DNA of 40,729 nucleotides from Anaerolineales bacterium (GTDB lineage Bacteria > Chloroflexota > Anaerolineae > Anaerolineales > UBA11579): contig JAFGRA010000423.1 of the NCBI GenBank assembly GCA_016935415.1, positions 1 to 40,729 of the forward strand, written 5' to 3'. Under the pieces are notes generated by a model. It was not told the DNA's origin, did not search any database, and saw only the letters and a list, made by a program, of their open reading frames with translations. Within the stretch, counting starts at the first letter, position 1. Each line of letters opens with the position of its first letter. Of this stretch, positions 8,570-16,622 are shown piece by piece. A program made the translations under genes and the position numbers.

Positions 8570-9196
8570 CTAGCTCGGTTGTGACTGGGCTTGTTGTTCC
8601 TTTAACGGGGGATTTTTTAGGAGTGCGTAGCCTTCGATCAGTACGGGTAGACCGCGTGCGATGGTCAGTGAAACTGTGAACCAGCTCAACGCGATGCTGA
8701 TTGGATGAATAATGTGGAGATTGGGGGATGATAATTTGATGAAACCCAGTTCGAGGGAGAGGCTGACGAATGCCAGCGCTTTTGCGATACCATAGATAGA
8801 ACGCATAAAGGGCGAAGAGACCAGAAATTGACTAATCCGAGCTTTGACTTGTTCGAAAGGCGCCAGCCCGTTGCTCATGCCGACAGCCCGGATGGCGTCT
8901 ACAATGGTGCCACGGGTAATGACGATCAATGGAAAGATGACGGGGATGATCTTTAGATCGGCGAAGACCACCCATAAAACAATTTCAAGCGTGCGATCTG
9001 TTGCAATGTCTAGAACGCTGCCAAGTAGACTGACCTCGCCACGGCTACGAGCAATAAAACCATCGACACTATCCATCAGGATGATGATCAGTAAAAAGGG
9101 GACACCCCAGAGGATGGCGTTACCATTGCCGAAATAAAGCAAACCAACGTAAGCAAAGAGCAATGGGAAGCGTAGAATTGTAATTATATTTGCCAT
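8570..9196 (-). CDS. CDP-alcohol phosphatidyltransferase family protein
   Basis: A 208-residue integral membrane enzyme with about six hydrophobic segments. The diagnostic motif DGx2ARx8Gx3Dx3D is complete: D45, G46, A49, R50, G59, D63 and D67. The family transfers a phosphatidyl or similar group from a CDP-linked lipid to an alcohol such as glycerol phosphate, inositol or inositol phosphate. ATG 9196 is the start because AAGGA lies 7 bases upstream; an upstream TTG at 9226 is not supported. It is the first gene of the minus-strand lipid operon and has a promoter candidate in the divergent spacer. The acceptor alcohol cannot be told from sequence. The PatA-like neighbour hints at inositol chemistry. 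Confidence 0.9.
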   Translation of the reverse strand: MANIITILRFPLLFAYVGLLYFGNGNAILWGVPFLLIIILMDSVDGFIARSRGEVSLLGSVLDIATDRTLEIVLWVVFADLKIIPVIFPLIVITRGTIVDAIRAVGMSNGLAPFEQVKARISQFLVSSPFMRSIYGIAKALAFVSLSLELGFIKLSSPNLHIIHPISIALSWFTVSLTIARGLPVLIEGYALLKNPPLKEQQAQSQPS

Positions 9197-9246
9197 GAGT
9201 TTATCCTTAAGTAAAACAATCTCCAAAAGTAAAAGTCGCGATACTG

Positions 9247-9275
9247 TTTAAAAGTTACATAGAAAGTCATTTCAA
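9247..9275 (-). promoter_or_regulatory. Candidate sigma-70 promoter of the lipid operon
   Basis: On the minus strand TTGAAA (9270-9275) is separated by 17 bases from TTTAAA (9247-9252), a 5/6 and 4/6 match to consensus. The predicted start near 9240 gives a leader of about 44 bases before ATG 9196. On the opposite strand, TACAAT (9282-9287) is a good -10 for the divergent aldolase gene, but its -35 is weak. Confidence 0.5.
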
Positions 9276-9320
9276 CTCTGCTACAATATGTTGAGCACCA
9301 TTATATCAAGGAGGTTGAAA

Positions 9321-10157
9321 ATGAGAGGTAGTGAGATCAAAGCCGCATTACACAGCGGTCGGCGGATATATGGAATCGCGGTTGAGGGATATTCGCAGCC
9401 ACGCTGGCCGCGTAATTTCGCCCAGTACGACCTGGATTTTGTTTTTATTGATACGGAGCATACGCCTCAGGAACGCCAGACCCTGTCCTGGGCGGCGCAG
9501 GCCTATGCAGCCAATAATATTGCTCCATTTGTGCGAATCGCAGAGCCATCGCCCACTCTGGCGGCACAGTGCCTCGATTTTGGAGCGCAGGGCGTGATCG
9601 TGCCTTACGTCGAAACTGTTGAGCAGGTTAAGGGGATGGTTGGCGCGGTGAAATATCGCCCGCTGAAGGGAGCGGCGCTGCGTGCGGTATTGGACGAAGG
9701 ACATTTCCCAAATGTCGAGACTGAGGAATACCTGGAACACTACAACGCTGAAGCAGTTTTGATCATTATGATTGAAAGCCCGGAAGGCGTGAAGAATCTG
9801 CCTGCTATGCTGGCCGATGGAAAGGTGGATGGCGTGTTGCTTGGCCCGCATGATTTTTCGGTCTCGCATGGCATTCCAGAGCAGATCGAACACCCTGTTT
9901 TCGAGGCGGCGTTCAAGGAAGTGATCGCGATTTGCAAAGCCAATCAGGTTGGGGTGGGCATTCACTACACTTCTGGTGGTATGCAATTGCAGGAAAAATG
10001 GATCGAGTGGGGATGCAATTTGATCGTGCATCTTACCGATACGATCTTTGTGGCGCGTGGCATTGCTGATAGTTTGAGCGCGCTGCGCAAGAAATTTGGA
10101 GACGATGTTGCGGATGTGGATGCTGATAAGATCGGGTTGAGTGGCCACGCAGTCTAA
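9321..10157 (+). CDS. HpcH/HpaI-type aldolase family protein
   Basis: A 278-residue TIM-barrel class II aldolase of the HpcH/HpaI family, whose members cleave 4-hydroxy-2-oxoacids or 2-keto-3-deoxy sugar acids to pyruvate and an aldehyde. ATG 9321 is preceded by a near-perfect AAGGAGGT 5-6 bases away, whereas the upstream ATG 9288 has none. Family residues visible are the catalytic-histidine block 'FIDTEHTP' (H47) and the metal ligands E152 ('IMIESPEG') and D178 ('LLGPHDFS'). 'GAQGVIVPYVETVEQV' is the conserved barrel strand. It stands alone between two minus-strand operons with its own terminator. The substrate cannot be assigned from context. Confidence 0.88.
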   Translation: MRGSEIKAALHSGRRIYGIAVEGYSQPRWPRNFAQYDLDFVFIDTEHTPQERQTLSWAAQAYAANNIAPFVRIAEPSPTLAAQCLDFGAQGVIVPYVETVEQVKGMVGAVKYRPLKGAALRAVLDEGHFPNVETEEYLEHYNAEAVLIIMIESPEGVKNLPAMLADGKVDGVLLGPHDFSVSHGIPEQIEHPVFEAAFKEVIAICKANQVGVGIHYTSGGMQLQEKWIEWGCNLIVHLTDTIFVARGIADSLSALRKKFGDDVADVDADKIGLSGHAV

Positions 10158-10230
10158 TGCTTTGCAGGACGGTAACCCGGAACCGTTAATTTATCTATTT
10201 GATAAGTAGTGGACAATCATTAATAAATGT

Positions 10231-10263
10231 CTTCCCGGCTATCAAGGCCGGGAAGTTCTTTTT
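10231..10263 (+). terminator. Intrinsic terminator after the aldolase gene
   Basis: CTTCCCGGC (10231-10239) and GCCGGGAAG (10247-10255) form a 9-bp stem with a 7-base loop, followed by TTCTTTTT. It lies between convergent genes. On the minus strand the same hairpin is followed by a less T-rich tract, so it could also partly end the hydrogenase transcript. Confidence 0.85.
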
Positions 10264-10296
10264 GTGAAGATATTGGTATAGAAGAACGCTTTGAGC

Positions 10297-10749
10297 CTAT
10301 GCTTCGGCGGCGATCAAATCGGCGATGGCCTCGATCACAACCGGCACTTTTTGGGCGATGGCCGGGGACAACGCTTCGGTAATGTCGAAGAGGTTTGAGG
10401 TCACTGAAACCACGGTTGCCGGAGGATGTTCTCCGTACAAACCCTGTACAGCAGAAAGTAGTGTGTCAGGGTCAAAGAAATGTGAGACGGGCGAATCTAG
10501 CCGGGAGTTGGGTTTGATTGGTGTAACGTCAACCTTGCCGATTTCGTCACCCAGGCGGGCGTCAATGAAAATAACCAGGTCAACCTGGCCGATGGGTTCG
10601 ACCAGATCCATGGTTAGCTGCTGTACGTGTTGGACAACGACATTCGGATTGGAATCGTAAATTTGGGCCAGCACCTGGGTTGCGTGCCAGCCCAAACCAT
10701 CATCTCCACGAAGGGGGTTACCAATACCAATAATTAGTACGTTTTTCAT
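10297..10749 (-). CDS. [NiFe]-hydrogenase maturation endopeptidase
   Basis: A 150-residue protease of the HyaD/HybD/HoxW family that removes the C-terminal peptide of the hydrogenase large subunit once nickel is in place. The N-terminal 'IGIGNPLRGDDGLG' carries the family's first nickel-sensing acidic residue. 'VIFIDAR' and 'GEHPPATV' supply the acidic and histidine positions used by characterised members. The start overlaps the hoxH stop by one base (TAATG), tying its expression to its substrate. It is the last gene of the hydrogenase operon. It equals hoxW in function, but the symbol is left empty because naming differs among groups. Confidence 0.93.
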   Translation of the reverse strand: MKNVLIIGIGNPLRGDDGLGWHATQVLAQIYDSNPNVVVQHVQQLTMDLVEPIGQVDLVIFIDARLGDEIGKVDVTPIKPNSRLDSPVSHFFDPDTLLSAVQGLYGEHPPATVVSVTSNLFDITEALSPAIAQKVPVVIEAIADLIAAEA

Positions 10750-12173
10750 TAATCGCGACGAACTTCTTCCAGTAATTCCTCGTCTTGATTATAAACCTTA
10801 ATTTCGATGGGCATCTGGCCCAGCGCGTGGGTCGAGCAGGACAGGCACGGGTCATGAGCACGGATGGCAGCCTCTACGCGGTTGAGCAGACCTTCGCGTA
10901 CGTCACCATTCTTGATGTAGTGCTTGGCAACCATGCCGACCGAATGATTCATGGACCAATTGTTATGGCCGGTGGCGACGATCAGGTTGACGCGCTCCAG
11001 TTTGCCGTCTGGATTTGCCCAGTAATGGTGGAACAGTGTGCCACGTGGTGCTTCAATCACACCGACGCCTGTACCTGTGTACTCCTGATGCGTGTTCAGG
11101 ATATCTGCGCTGAGAATGTCGGGGTCTTCAAGCAATTCTTTAGCGCGTTCCATAGAGAAGACCGTTTCGATCAGACGGGCATAGTGGAAGTAAAGCGTGT
11201 TCTCAAGCGGCTTGCCGGGGTTGATCGCTTTATAGGCTGTTAGCTCTTCGTTCGCCAACGGGGTGTCGATCTCTTTGGTTACGTTCAGGCGGCCAAGTGG
11301 GCCAACGCGGTAAACGCCACCGGGGTACCCCATTTTTTTGTAATACGGGAACTTGAGATAGCTCCAGTCTTCCACGTGTTCGGCAATGTAATCGAGGTAA
11401 TCTTCACCGGGGAACTGTTCCAACTTCTCACCGTCTTTATCGATCAGCTTGAATTCACCGTCGTACAGTTCGAGGTTGCCATCTTCGGTGACCAGCCCAC
11501 CGTATCCTGATTGGAATACGGCAAATTCTTCGATCACATTCATGTTTTCTGCGGCCCAATTCTTGATAATATCGAGGCCGACTTGGACGGTAGCCAGATT
11601 TTCTTCATATCCAGCCAGCATCTCGTCGCGTTCAGTAACGGAGAGTTGTTTATTTACGCCGCCGGGTACGGCGAAGTTGGGGTGAATGCGGCGGCCGCCG
11701 ACGAGGCGGATGATCTCTTGGCCGTATTTGCGCAGCGCGACGGCTTTCAAGGCCAGTTCGGGGTTGGCCTGGATCAGGCCGACCACATTGCGGGTTGCCG
11801 GGTCGGAGTCGAAACCAAGTAACAGGTCAGGCCCGGCCAATTCAAAGAAATGCATGCCGTGGCTCTGGATCATCTGGCCCATGTGCATCAGTTCGCGTAG
11901 CAGGTTAGCAGGGCGCGGCGGCGGAGCGCCTACGACCTGGTCACAAGCCTTGACCGAAGCGAGGTGGTGGCTGACCGGGCAGATACCGCAGATACGCGGC
12001 GTAATCGAGGGCATTTCGTAATACATGCGCCCTTCGCAGAATTTTTCGAAGCCGCGGAATTCGTTGACATGGAAATAAGACTGGGCGACATTGCCGTCAT
12101 CATCTAGGTGGATGGTGACTTTTGCGTGTCCTTCAATGCGGGTGATCGGTTCAATTGTAATTTTTTCCATCAT
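10749..12173 (-). CDS. hoxH: NAD-linked [NiFe]-hydrogenase large (catalytic) subunit HoxH
   Basis: The 474-residue catalytic subunit carries the Ni-Fe(CN)2CO site that splits or makes H2. The N-terminal motif RICGIC (C62, C65) with 'PVSHHLASVKA' and the C-terminal DPCLSCSTH (C443, C446, H449) supply the four cysteine ligands. These motifs are those of the group 3 (cytoplasmic, cofactor-linked) enzymes. A 25-residue tail after H449 is the expected pro-peptide, removed by the protease encoded next. Two tandem ATGs (12173, 12170) are possible starts. GAGG is upstream, and its spacing is slightly better for the second. Clustering with HoxE/F/U homologues supports group 3d over the F420 types. Accessory hyp genes are not in the window. 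Confidence 0.95.
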   Translation of the reverse strand: MMEKITIEPITRIEGHAKVTIHLDDDGNVAQSYFHVNEFRGFEKFCEGRMYYEMPSITPRICGICPVSHHLASVKACDQVVGAPPPRPANLLRELMHMGQMIQSHGMHFFELAGPDLLLGFDSDPATRNVVGLIQANPELALKAVALRKYGQEIIRLVGGRRIHPNFAVPGGVNKQLSVTERDEMLAGYEENLATVQVGLDIIKNWAAENMNVIEEFAVFQSGYGGLVTEDGNLELYDGEFKLIDKDGEKLEQFPGEDYLDYIAEHVEDWSYLKFPYYKKMGYPGGVYRVGPLGRLNVTKEIDTPLANEELTAYKAINPGKPLENTLYFHYARLIETVFSMERAKELLEDPDILSADILNTHQEYTGTGVGVIEAPRGTLFHHYWANPDGKLERVNLIVATGHNNWSMNHSVGMVAKHYIKNGDVREGLLNRVEAAIRAHDPCLSCSTHALGQMPIEIKVYNQDEELLEEVRRD

Positions 12174-12188
12174 TAAGCCTCACTTATA

Positions 12189-12731
12189 CTAATGCCAGTG
12201 CAGTTTGTCGCCCTTGATTTCAGGGACGCGCCCGTTTGCTAACTCGGCTAAGGTATAGAAGATAGCATCGGCATCTGGCGGGCAGCCGGGCAAATGGATA
12301 TCTACGTCTACAACTTCATGAACGGCACGCACTTTGGTCGGGCGGCCAAGTTCCGGACTGGAAGGTATTTTACCTTCGGAGTCAGTGCTCTCGGTTTCGA
12401 TGTACGCCCGTTCGAGGGCGACGACTTCTCCAGCCATATTGCGGTGAGCAACGACGCCGCCGAAAACGGCACAATCACCCATGGAGATCAGGATCTGGCA
12501 GCGCTCGCGCATGCGTTTGCATACTTCTTCATGGGTGGTGAGATTGACTGCGCCGGTCAAAATACCGACGGTAACGCCGTCTTCATCAGGGTGTTTCAAA
12601 TCGGTAATGGGAGTGGCGCGGATGTCGACTGCTTCAACGATCTGGACAATGCGTTCATCTATATCCAGCAAAGACATGTGACAACCAGCGCAAGCAGCCA
12701 GCCATTCTGAGGATACTGTTGGTTTTGCCAT
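12189..12731 (-). CDS. hoxY: NAD-linked [NiFe]-hydrogenase small subunit HoxY
   Basis: A 180-residue small subunit with no Tat signal, which fits a cytoplasmic enzyme. It holds the single proximal [4Fe-4S] cluster that passes electrons from the Ni-Fe site to the diaphorase part. The four ligands are visible as C14-x2-C17 ('CAGCHMSLLDID'), C87 ('SMGDCAVFGG') and C150 ('LPGCPPD'). This short one-cluster form is typical of HoxY and unlike the three-cluster membrane-type small subunits. It lies 15 bases from both hoxH and the HoxU-like gene. Confidence 0.94.
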   Translation of the reverse strand: MAKPTVSSEWLAACAGCHMSLLDIDERIVQIVEAVDIRATPITDLKHPDEDGVTVGILTGAVNLTTHEEVCKRMRERCQILISMGDCAVFGGVVAHRNMAGEVVALERAYIETESTDSEGKIPSSPELGRPTKVRAVHEVVDVDIHLPGCPPDADAIFYTLAELANGRVPEIKGDKLHWH

Positions 12732-12746
12732 ATGGGTACTCCTACT

Positions 12747-14666
12747 CTATGCAACGATCTTGGCGAATTCGCCGACTTTCATCTGCCATTCGTCTTCGAC
12801 TTCGACGCCGATCTCTTTGGCAATCGCTTTCAATACAGCCGCGTTTTGCCGGACGCTTTCGGGAGCTTCCAGTGATTTGTAAGCTTGCTGGACGCGTCCT
12901 TCCAGGTTGACGTAGTGGCCCTCCTGCTCGAGCCAGGTAACGACCGGCAGGATCACATCTGCTTTTTCAGAAAGCGGCGAGTCATAGCTGGACATCACGA
13001 TTACATAAGGTGCGTCGGCTGCTTTTTCGAGCAGCCGCTCGCTGACGTGATCGTCACCCAGGTCGAGGAATACAGCTTCCCGGCCTTCGGTTTGGAAGAC
13101 TATATCCAGACCCAGCGCCTGGGCAACTACACTGTTCGATTGTCCTTTGGGGGTGAAGACCTTGGCATCTACTTTAGAAGCAAGTTCGGCGATCAGCTTG
13201 ACGATTTCAGCGGCTTGCTTGCGGGCGATACCCTTGCCAAAGGCGATTACGGGCGATCCAGCTTCGGCCAGCAAGGTGGCTACTGCAGCGATACGTTCGC
13301 TGGCGATACCGGTATCAGCAAGCAGTTCATCGACCTTAGCCCGGTCCCCGTCTAGAGCAGCCAAGATGGCACTCAATAGGGCGCTGTCTGAACCGGCAGG
13401 AGCCTTCAAGTGATCCATGGCTTGGGTAGCCATTTTGTTTTCGGCGGGGTCGATCAATGCGATTTGCATACCGTCCAACAGGTGGCGGCGGATCTGGAAC
13501 CCGGCAACCTGGTGGCTGGTGAACAAGTCGATGCCAACTGCTAACACAAAGTCAGCTGCGTCGAGATCTGCTACCAGCGCTTTGCGGTCGGCAACTGCGC
13601 TTTCATCTGTAACGGTCATGCCTTCTTCGATGCTGGTAACCATGCTGCCTCCCAACTGATCCTTGAAGAGGCTGGTGAAGGTCGCCAGGGTTTCGGCGGG
13701 TAGTTTGGTGGAGACCAGTGCGGCGACCCCGCTGCCGTTCTTGCCGATTAGAGGCTTGAGGTGCTCGGCGGCTGTCTGGATAGCTTCTTCCCAGGTAACG
13801 GGAACTAGGCTACCGTTCTTGCGCACCATGGGCATCTCAATGCGCTTGCGGGTGTCAAATGGAGCTTTGAAGCGGCCGTACTCGCACAGCAGGCCGTGGT
13901 TCACAGGGCCGTCCCAGCGGCTTTCGACGCGGAATAACTGGTTGCCGTGGGTGAGAACGTTGATGCCACAGCCAACACTGCACTGTACACAGATGCTCTC
14001 AGTAACATCAGCGTCCGATTTCTTGCCTTTGTAAGCGCTGTTGCGATCGACCAGGGCGCCAGTGGGGCAGACTTGCAGACAGGTGCCGCAGCTAATGCAG
14101 GAGCTTTCGCCAAGGGGGAGGTTGTTATCCGCTCGCAGCATGGCGTCGTGGCCGCGTTCCTGTACGTGTAGCGTGTGATTGCCAACCAAATCCCAGCAGG
14201 CTCGCACGCAACGGCGGCAAAGAATGCAGCGGTTGTGATCGACGTAGAACCAGGTAGGGGAGGCGTCGACCGGGAAAGGCGACCAATTTGGCTCCATTGG
14301 CCAATGGGTCATTTCTTCATGGTAGGCGGCGTTTTGTAGTTCGCAATCGCCGTCCGTAACCGTGCAGTACATGCAGAAGTGGTTGCGTTCGCTGAAGAGC
14401 AAGGAAAGCACAAATTCGCGGGCAGCTTTGACTTTCTCGTTTTGGGTGTCAACAACCATACCTTCTGCTACTTTGGTCGTACAAGAGGTTTGCAGGGTGG
14501 GGATGCCTTCGATCTCTACCATACACATGCGGCAGCCACCAAATGGAGTGAGGTGTTCGAATTCGCACAGGCGCGGGATGATGATGCCGGCCTGCTCGGC
14601 TGCTCGTAAGATGGTGGTACCTTCTTCAGCCGTTACAGCTTGATTGTCAATTGTCAGTTTTACCAT
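12747..14666 (-). CDS. hoxU: HoxU-type iron-sulfur subunit with a NuoG-like C-terminal extension
   Basis: This 639-residue protein is much longer than classical HoxU of roughly 240 residues. The first 210 residues are HoxU/NuoG-like. They hold a [2Fe-2S] domain (C34, C45, C48, C62), a His-containing cluster region (H96, C98, C101, C108) and two [4Fe-4S] sites (C147/150/153/157 and C190/193/196/200). Next comes a further [4Fe-4S] motif (C226, C229, C233, C261), as in the N-terminus of NuoG and molybdopterin oxidoreductases. The last part (about residues 280-639) resembles a shortened bis-MGD domain. I see no obvious molybdenum-binding Cys or Ser, so this part is probably structural, as in NuoG. 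It should wire HoxYH to the NAD site of HoxF. Confidence 0.88.
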   Translation of the reverse strand: MVKLTIDNQAVTAEEGTTILRAAEQAGIIIPRLCEFEHLTPFGGCRMCMVEIEGIPTLQTSCTTKVAEGMVVDTQNEKVKAAREFVLSLLFSERNHFCMYCTVTDGDCELQNAAYHEEMTHWPMEPNWSPFPVDASPTWFYVDHNRCILCRRCVRACWDLVGNHTLHVQERGHDAMLRADNNLPLGESSCISCGTCLQVCPTGALVDRNSAYKGKKSDADVTESICVQCSVGCGINVLTHGNQLFRVESRWDGPVNHGLLCEYGRFKAPFDTRKRIEMPMVRKNGSLVPVTWEEAIQTAAEHLKPLIGKNGSGVAALVSTKLPAETLATFTSLFKDQLGGSMVTSIEEGMTVTDESAVADRKALVADLDAADFVLAVGIDLFTSHQVAGFQIRRHLLDGMQIALIDPAENKMATQAMDHLKAPAGSDSALLSAILAALDGDRAKVDELLADTGIASERIAAVATLLAEAGSPVIAFGKGIARKQAAEIVKLIAELASKVDAKVFTPKGQSNSVVAQALGLDIVFQTEGREAVFLDLGDDHVSERLLEKAADAPYVIVMSSYDSPLSEKADVILPVVTWLEQEGHYVNLEGRVQQAYKSLEAPESVRQNAAVLKAIAKEIGVEVEDEWQMKVGEFAKIVA

Positions 14667-14699
14667 AGTGCACCTTTTCTCAAATGCCTTCGAAGCAGT

Positions 14700-16007
14700 C
14701 TATTGCAATGCTTCAAATTTGCAAACACCGGCGGGACAAGAGTGGTCTTCGATGTGGGCGATGATCTCGGCTTTGAAATATTCGAGAATGCCGGATATTG
14801 GAGCGCAGGCCGTATTTCCCAGGCCACAGTTCGAGAGCGCTTTCATGTTCGCGGCAAAATATTCCAGGAGGGAGATGTCTTTGATGGTCCCTTTGCCCTG
14901 GGAGATTTTGACAAATGTTTCGTAACCGCGCTGCGTCCCAATGCGGCAGGGCGCGCATTTACCGCAACTTTCATTCCGGAAGAAGTTGAGCAATACGATG
15001 GACAGGTCTACAACACAGGTATGCTCGTCGCAGATTAGCATCGCACCTGAGCCGAGGGAAACGCCATATTCTTTCATCGCATCAAAATCAAGCGGCACAT
15101 CCAGCAAGCTGGGGGGAATTACCGTGCCGCTGGAGCCACCGGTTTGAGCAAGTTTGAACGTTGCGCCATCTTTCATGCCCCCGGCGAAATCGTCGATGAT
15201 CTCACGCGTGGTGATGCCCAGGGGAACTTCGATATAGCCGACTTTGTTTACATTACCCAAGATGGTATAGATTTTGGTGCCGGCGCTGTTGGCTGTGCCA
15301 ATCCCTTTGTACCACTCTGCTCCGTTGAGAATGATTGGGGGAACATTGGCGAAAGTCTCGACGTTATTCACCAGGCTGGGCTTGCCGCGCAGACCGTAAG
15401 TGGTGGGGAAGGGGGGGCGTGTACGTGGCTCGCCGCGTTTGCCTTCGATGGCTTCGATCAGAGCGGTCTCTTCACCACAAATGTAGGCGCCAGCACCAGC
15501 GTGAATGTGGATGTTGAAATCGAAACCCGAGTCGAGAATATTTTTACCCAGGTAGCCAGCTTCATTGGCTTGCTCAACAGCTTTGGTCATGCGTTGCTGG
15601 GAGAGGTGATATTCACCGCGGATATAAATGTAGCCTTCTTGAGCGCCAACGGCAAAACCGGCAATCGTCATGGCTTCGATGATGCTATGTGGATCGTTTT
15701 CCATGATGATGCGGTCTTTGAAGGTGCCGGGTTCGCTCTCGTCGGCATTGCAGATCACATATTTGATGGGGCTTTCAGCAGAAGACACGAAACCCCATTT
15801 CAAGCCAGCGGGGAAGCCTGCACCACCACGGCCGCGCAAACTGGAAGCCTTTACTTCTTCTCTAATTTCTGCAGGTGTCATACTGGTGAGGGCTTTTTCG
15901 AGGGCTCTATAGCCATCGTGTTGGACAAATTCTTCGATGCTTTCGGGATCGATAAGGCCGACTCTGCGCAGAAGAACGCGCTGTTCTTTGATTTTTATTG
16001 ATTCCAT
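14700..16007 (-). CDS. hoxF: NAD-binding diaphorase subunit HoxF/NuoF
   Basis: The 435-residue subunit binds NAD(H), FMN and one [4Fe-4S] cluster and is the site of NAD+ reduction or NADH oxidation. The NAD/FMN glycine loop is RGRGGAGFPAGLKW (58-71). The FMN block is 'GAGAYICGEETALIEAIEG' and the cluster motif is 'ESCGKCAPCRIGT' plus the cysteine of 'SNCGLG'. It lacks the thioredoxin-like N-terminal extension of classical HoxF; that function is in the separate HoxE-like gene. The tail 'CPAGVCKFEALQ' looks like the first turn of a C-terminal ferredoxin domain of HndC-type proteins, but the domain itself is missing. AGGAG lies 7 bases before the start. Confidence 0.94.
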   Translation of the reverse strand: MESIKIKEQRVLLRRVGLIDPESIEEFVQHDGYRALEKALTSMTPAEIREEVKASSLRGRGGAGFPAGLKWGFVSSAESPIKYVICNADESEPGTFKDRIIMENDPHSIIEAMTIAGFAVGAQEGYIYIRGEYHLSQQRMTKAVEQANEAGYLGKNILDSGFDFNIHIHAGAGAYICGEETALIEAIEGKRGEPRTRPPFPTTYGLRGKPSLVNNVETFANVPPIILNGAEWYKGIGTANSAGTKIYTILGNVNKVGYIEVPLGITTREIIDDFAGGMKDGATFKLAQTGGSSGTVIPPSLLDVPLDFDAMKEYGVSLGSGAMLICDEHTCVVDLSIVLLNFFRNESCGKCAPCRIGTQRGYETFVKISQGKGTIKDISLLEYFAANMKALSNCGLGNTACAPISGILEYFKAEIIAHIEDHSCPAGVCKFEALQ

Positions 16008-16016
16008 TATGCGCTC

Positions 16017-16499
16017 CTACTTGTATTTGGTCAGGATGCCGGGCAGTTCGTCGAGGCTGAAATTGCCATGAATATTGTCATTGATCACGATCACCGGCCC
16101 GTCGCTGCAAACTCCGATGCAGCTGGTGGCAACAAGTGTCCACATACCATCGGCGCTGGTCTCGCCAGGTTGGATACCTAATTCGGCTACCAGTTTTTCA
16201 TACATCGCTTTGCCGCCCATTACGTGGCAGGGTGCACTCTCGCAGAAGAGTACGAGATTCTTGCCACGAGGCTGGATGCGAAGCATTTTGTAAAAACTAG
16301 CGACAGAATATACCTCGCCAATCGGGAGCCGCATTGCTTTGCTCACATCAACCATTGCACTGGTGGGGACATGCCCCAATTTATCATTGATCTCGCTTAG
16401 CACTGGGATCAACTCTTCGCGCGAGGTTCCGTGAATTTGGAGCGTCTCCTGTACGACAGAAGAGACTTGGGCGTCTTCTGTTCGATCCATAGTTACCAT
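16017..16499 (-). CDS. hoxE: [2Fe-2S] thioredoxin-like diaphorase subunit HoxE/NuoE
   Basis: A 160-residue NuoE-like subunit. The cluster ligands are C86-x4-C91 ('FCESAPCHVMGG') and C127-x3-C131 ('SCIGVCSDGP'), the standard pattern for this thioredoxin-fold [2Fe-2S] protein. The N-terminal helices include 'LGHVPTSAMVDVSKAMRLP'. With HoxF and HoxU it forms the NADH-dehydrogenase-like half of the enzyme. AGGAGG lies 6 bases before ATG 16499. It is the first gene of the operon and is preceded by the Rex-like operator and promoter described separately. Confidence 0.94.
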   Translation of the reverse strand: MVTMDRTEDAQVSSVVQETLQIHGTSREELIPVLSEINDKLGHVPTSAMVDVSKAMRLPIGEVYSVASFYKMLRIQPRGKNLVLFCESAPCHVMGGKAMYEKLVAELGIQPGETSADGMWTLVATSCIGVCSDGPVIVINDNIHGNFSLDELPGILTKYK

Positions 16500-16593
16500 A
16501 AAGATCCTCCTATATTGATACTTTTATCTAACTAAGATAAGGAAAACCAGGTTTTCTTTATCGCGTATTCGGATATATGAATAAGCGGCATAT

Positions 16594-16611
16594 CTGTGAA
16601 AATATTCACAA
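16594..16611 (-). promoter_or_regulatory. Rex-type operator (NADH-sensing repressor site) before hoxE
   Basis: On the minus strand the site reads TTGTGAATATTTTCACAG. It matches the Rex consensus TTGTGAAN4TTCACAA at all but the last defined position. It starts about 5 bases after the predicted transcription start, the expected place for a repressor. The inner part also fits the CRP/FNR-family TGTGAN6TCACA pattern, but an activator would normally bind upstream of the -35. Confidence 0.7.
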
Positions 16612-16622
16612 TTTTCGTCGAC

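Noticed and set aside
9348-10148. Minus-strand ORF of 266 codons opposite the HpcH/HpaI aldolase
   Set aside because: The plus-strand protein has all aldolase motifs and a perfect ribosome binding site. The antisense reading shows no recognisable features.
15144-16001. Long plus-strand ORF of 285 codons opposite hoxF
   Set aside because: It is antisense to a fully conserved HoxF/NuoF gene, shows no family motif and is explained by the codon bias of the true strand.
16594-16611. CRP/FNR-type activator site
   Set aside because: The TGTGAN6TCACA core fits, but the site lies downstream of the predicted -10 and the outer bases fit Rex better. It remains an alternative if the promoter is elsewhere.
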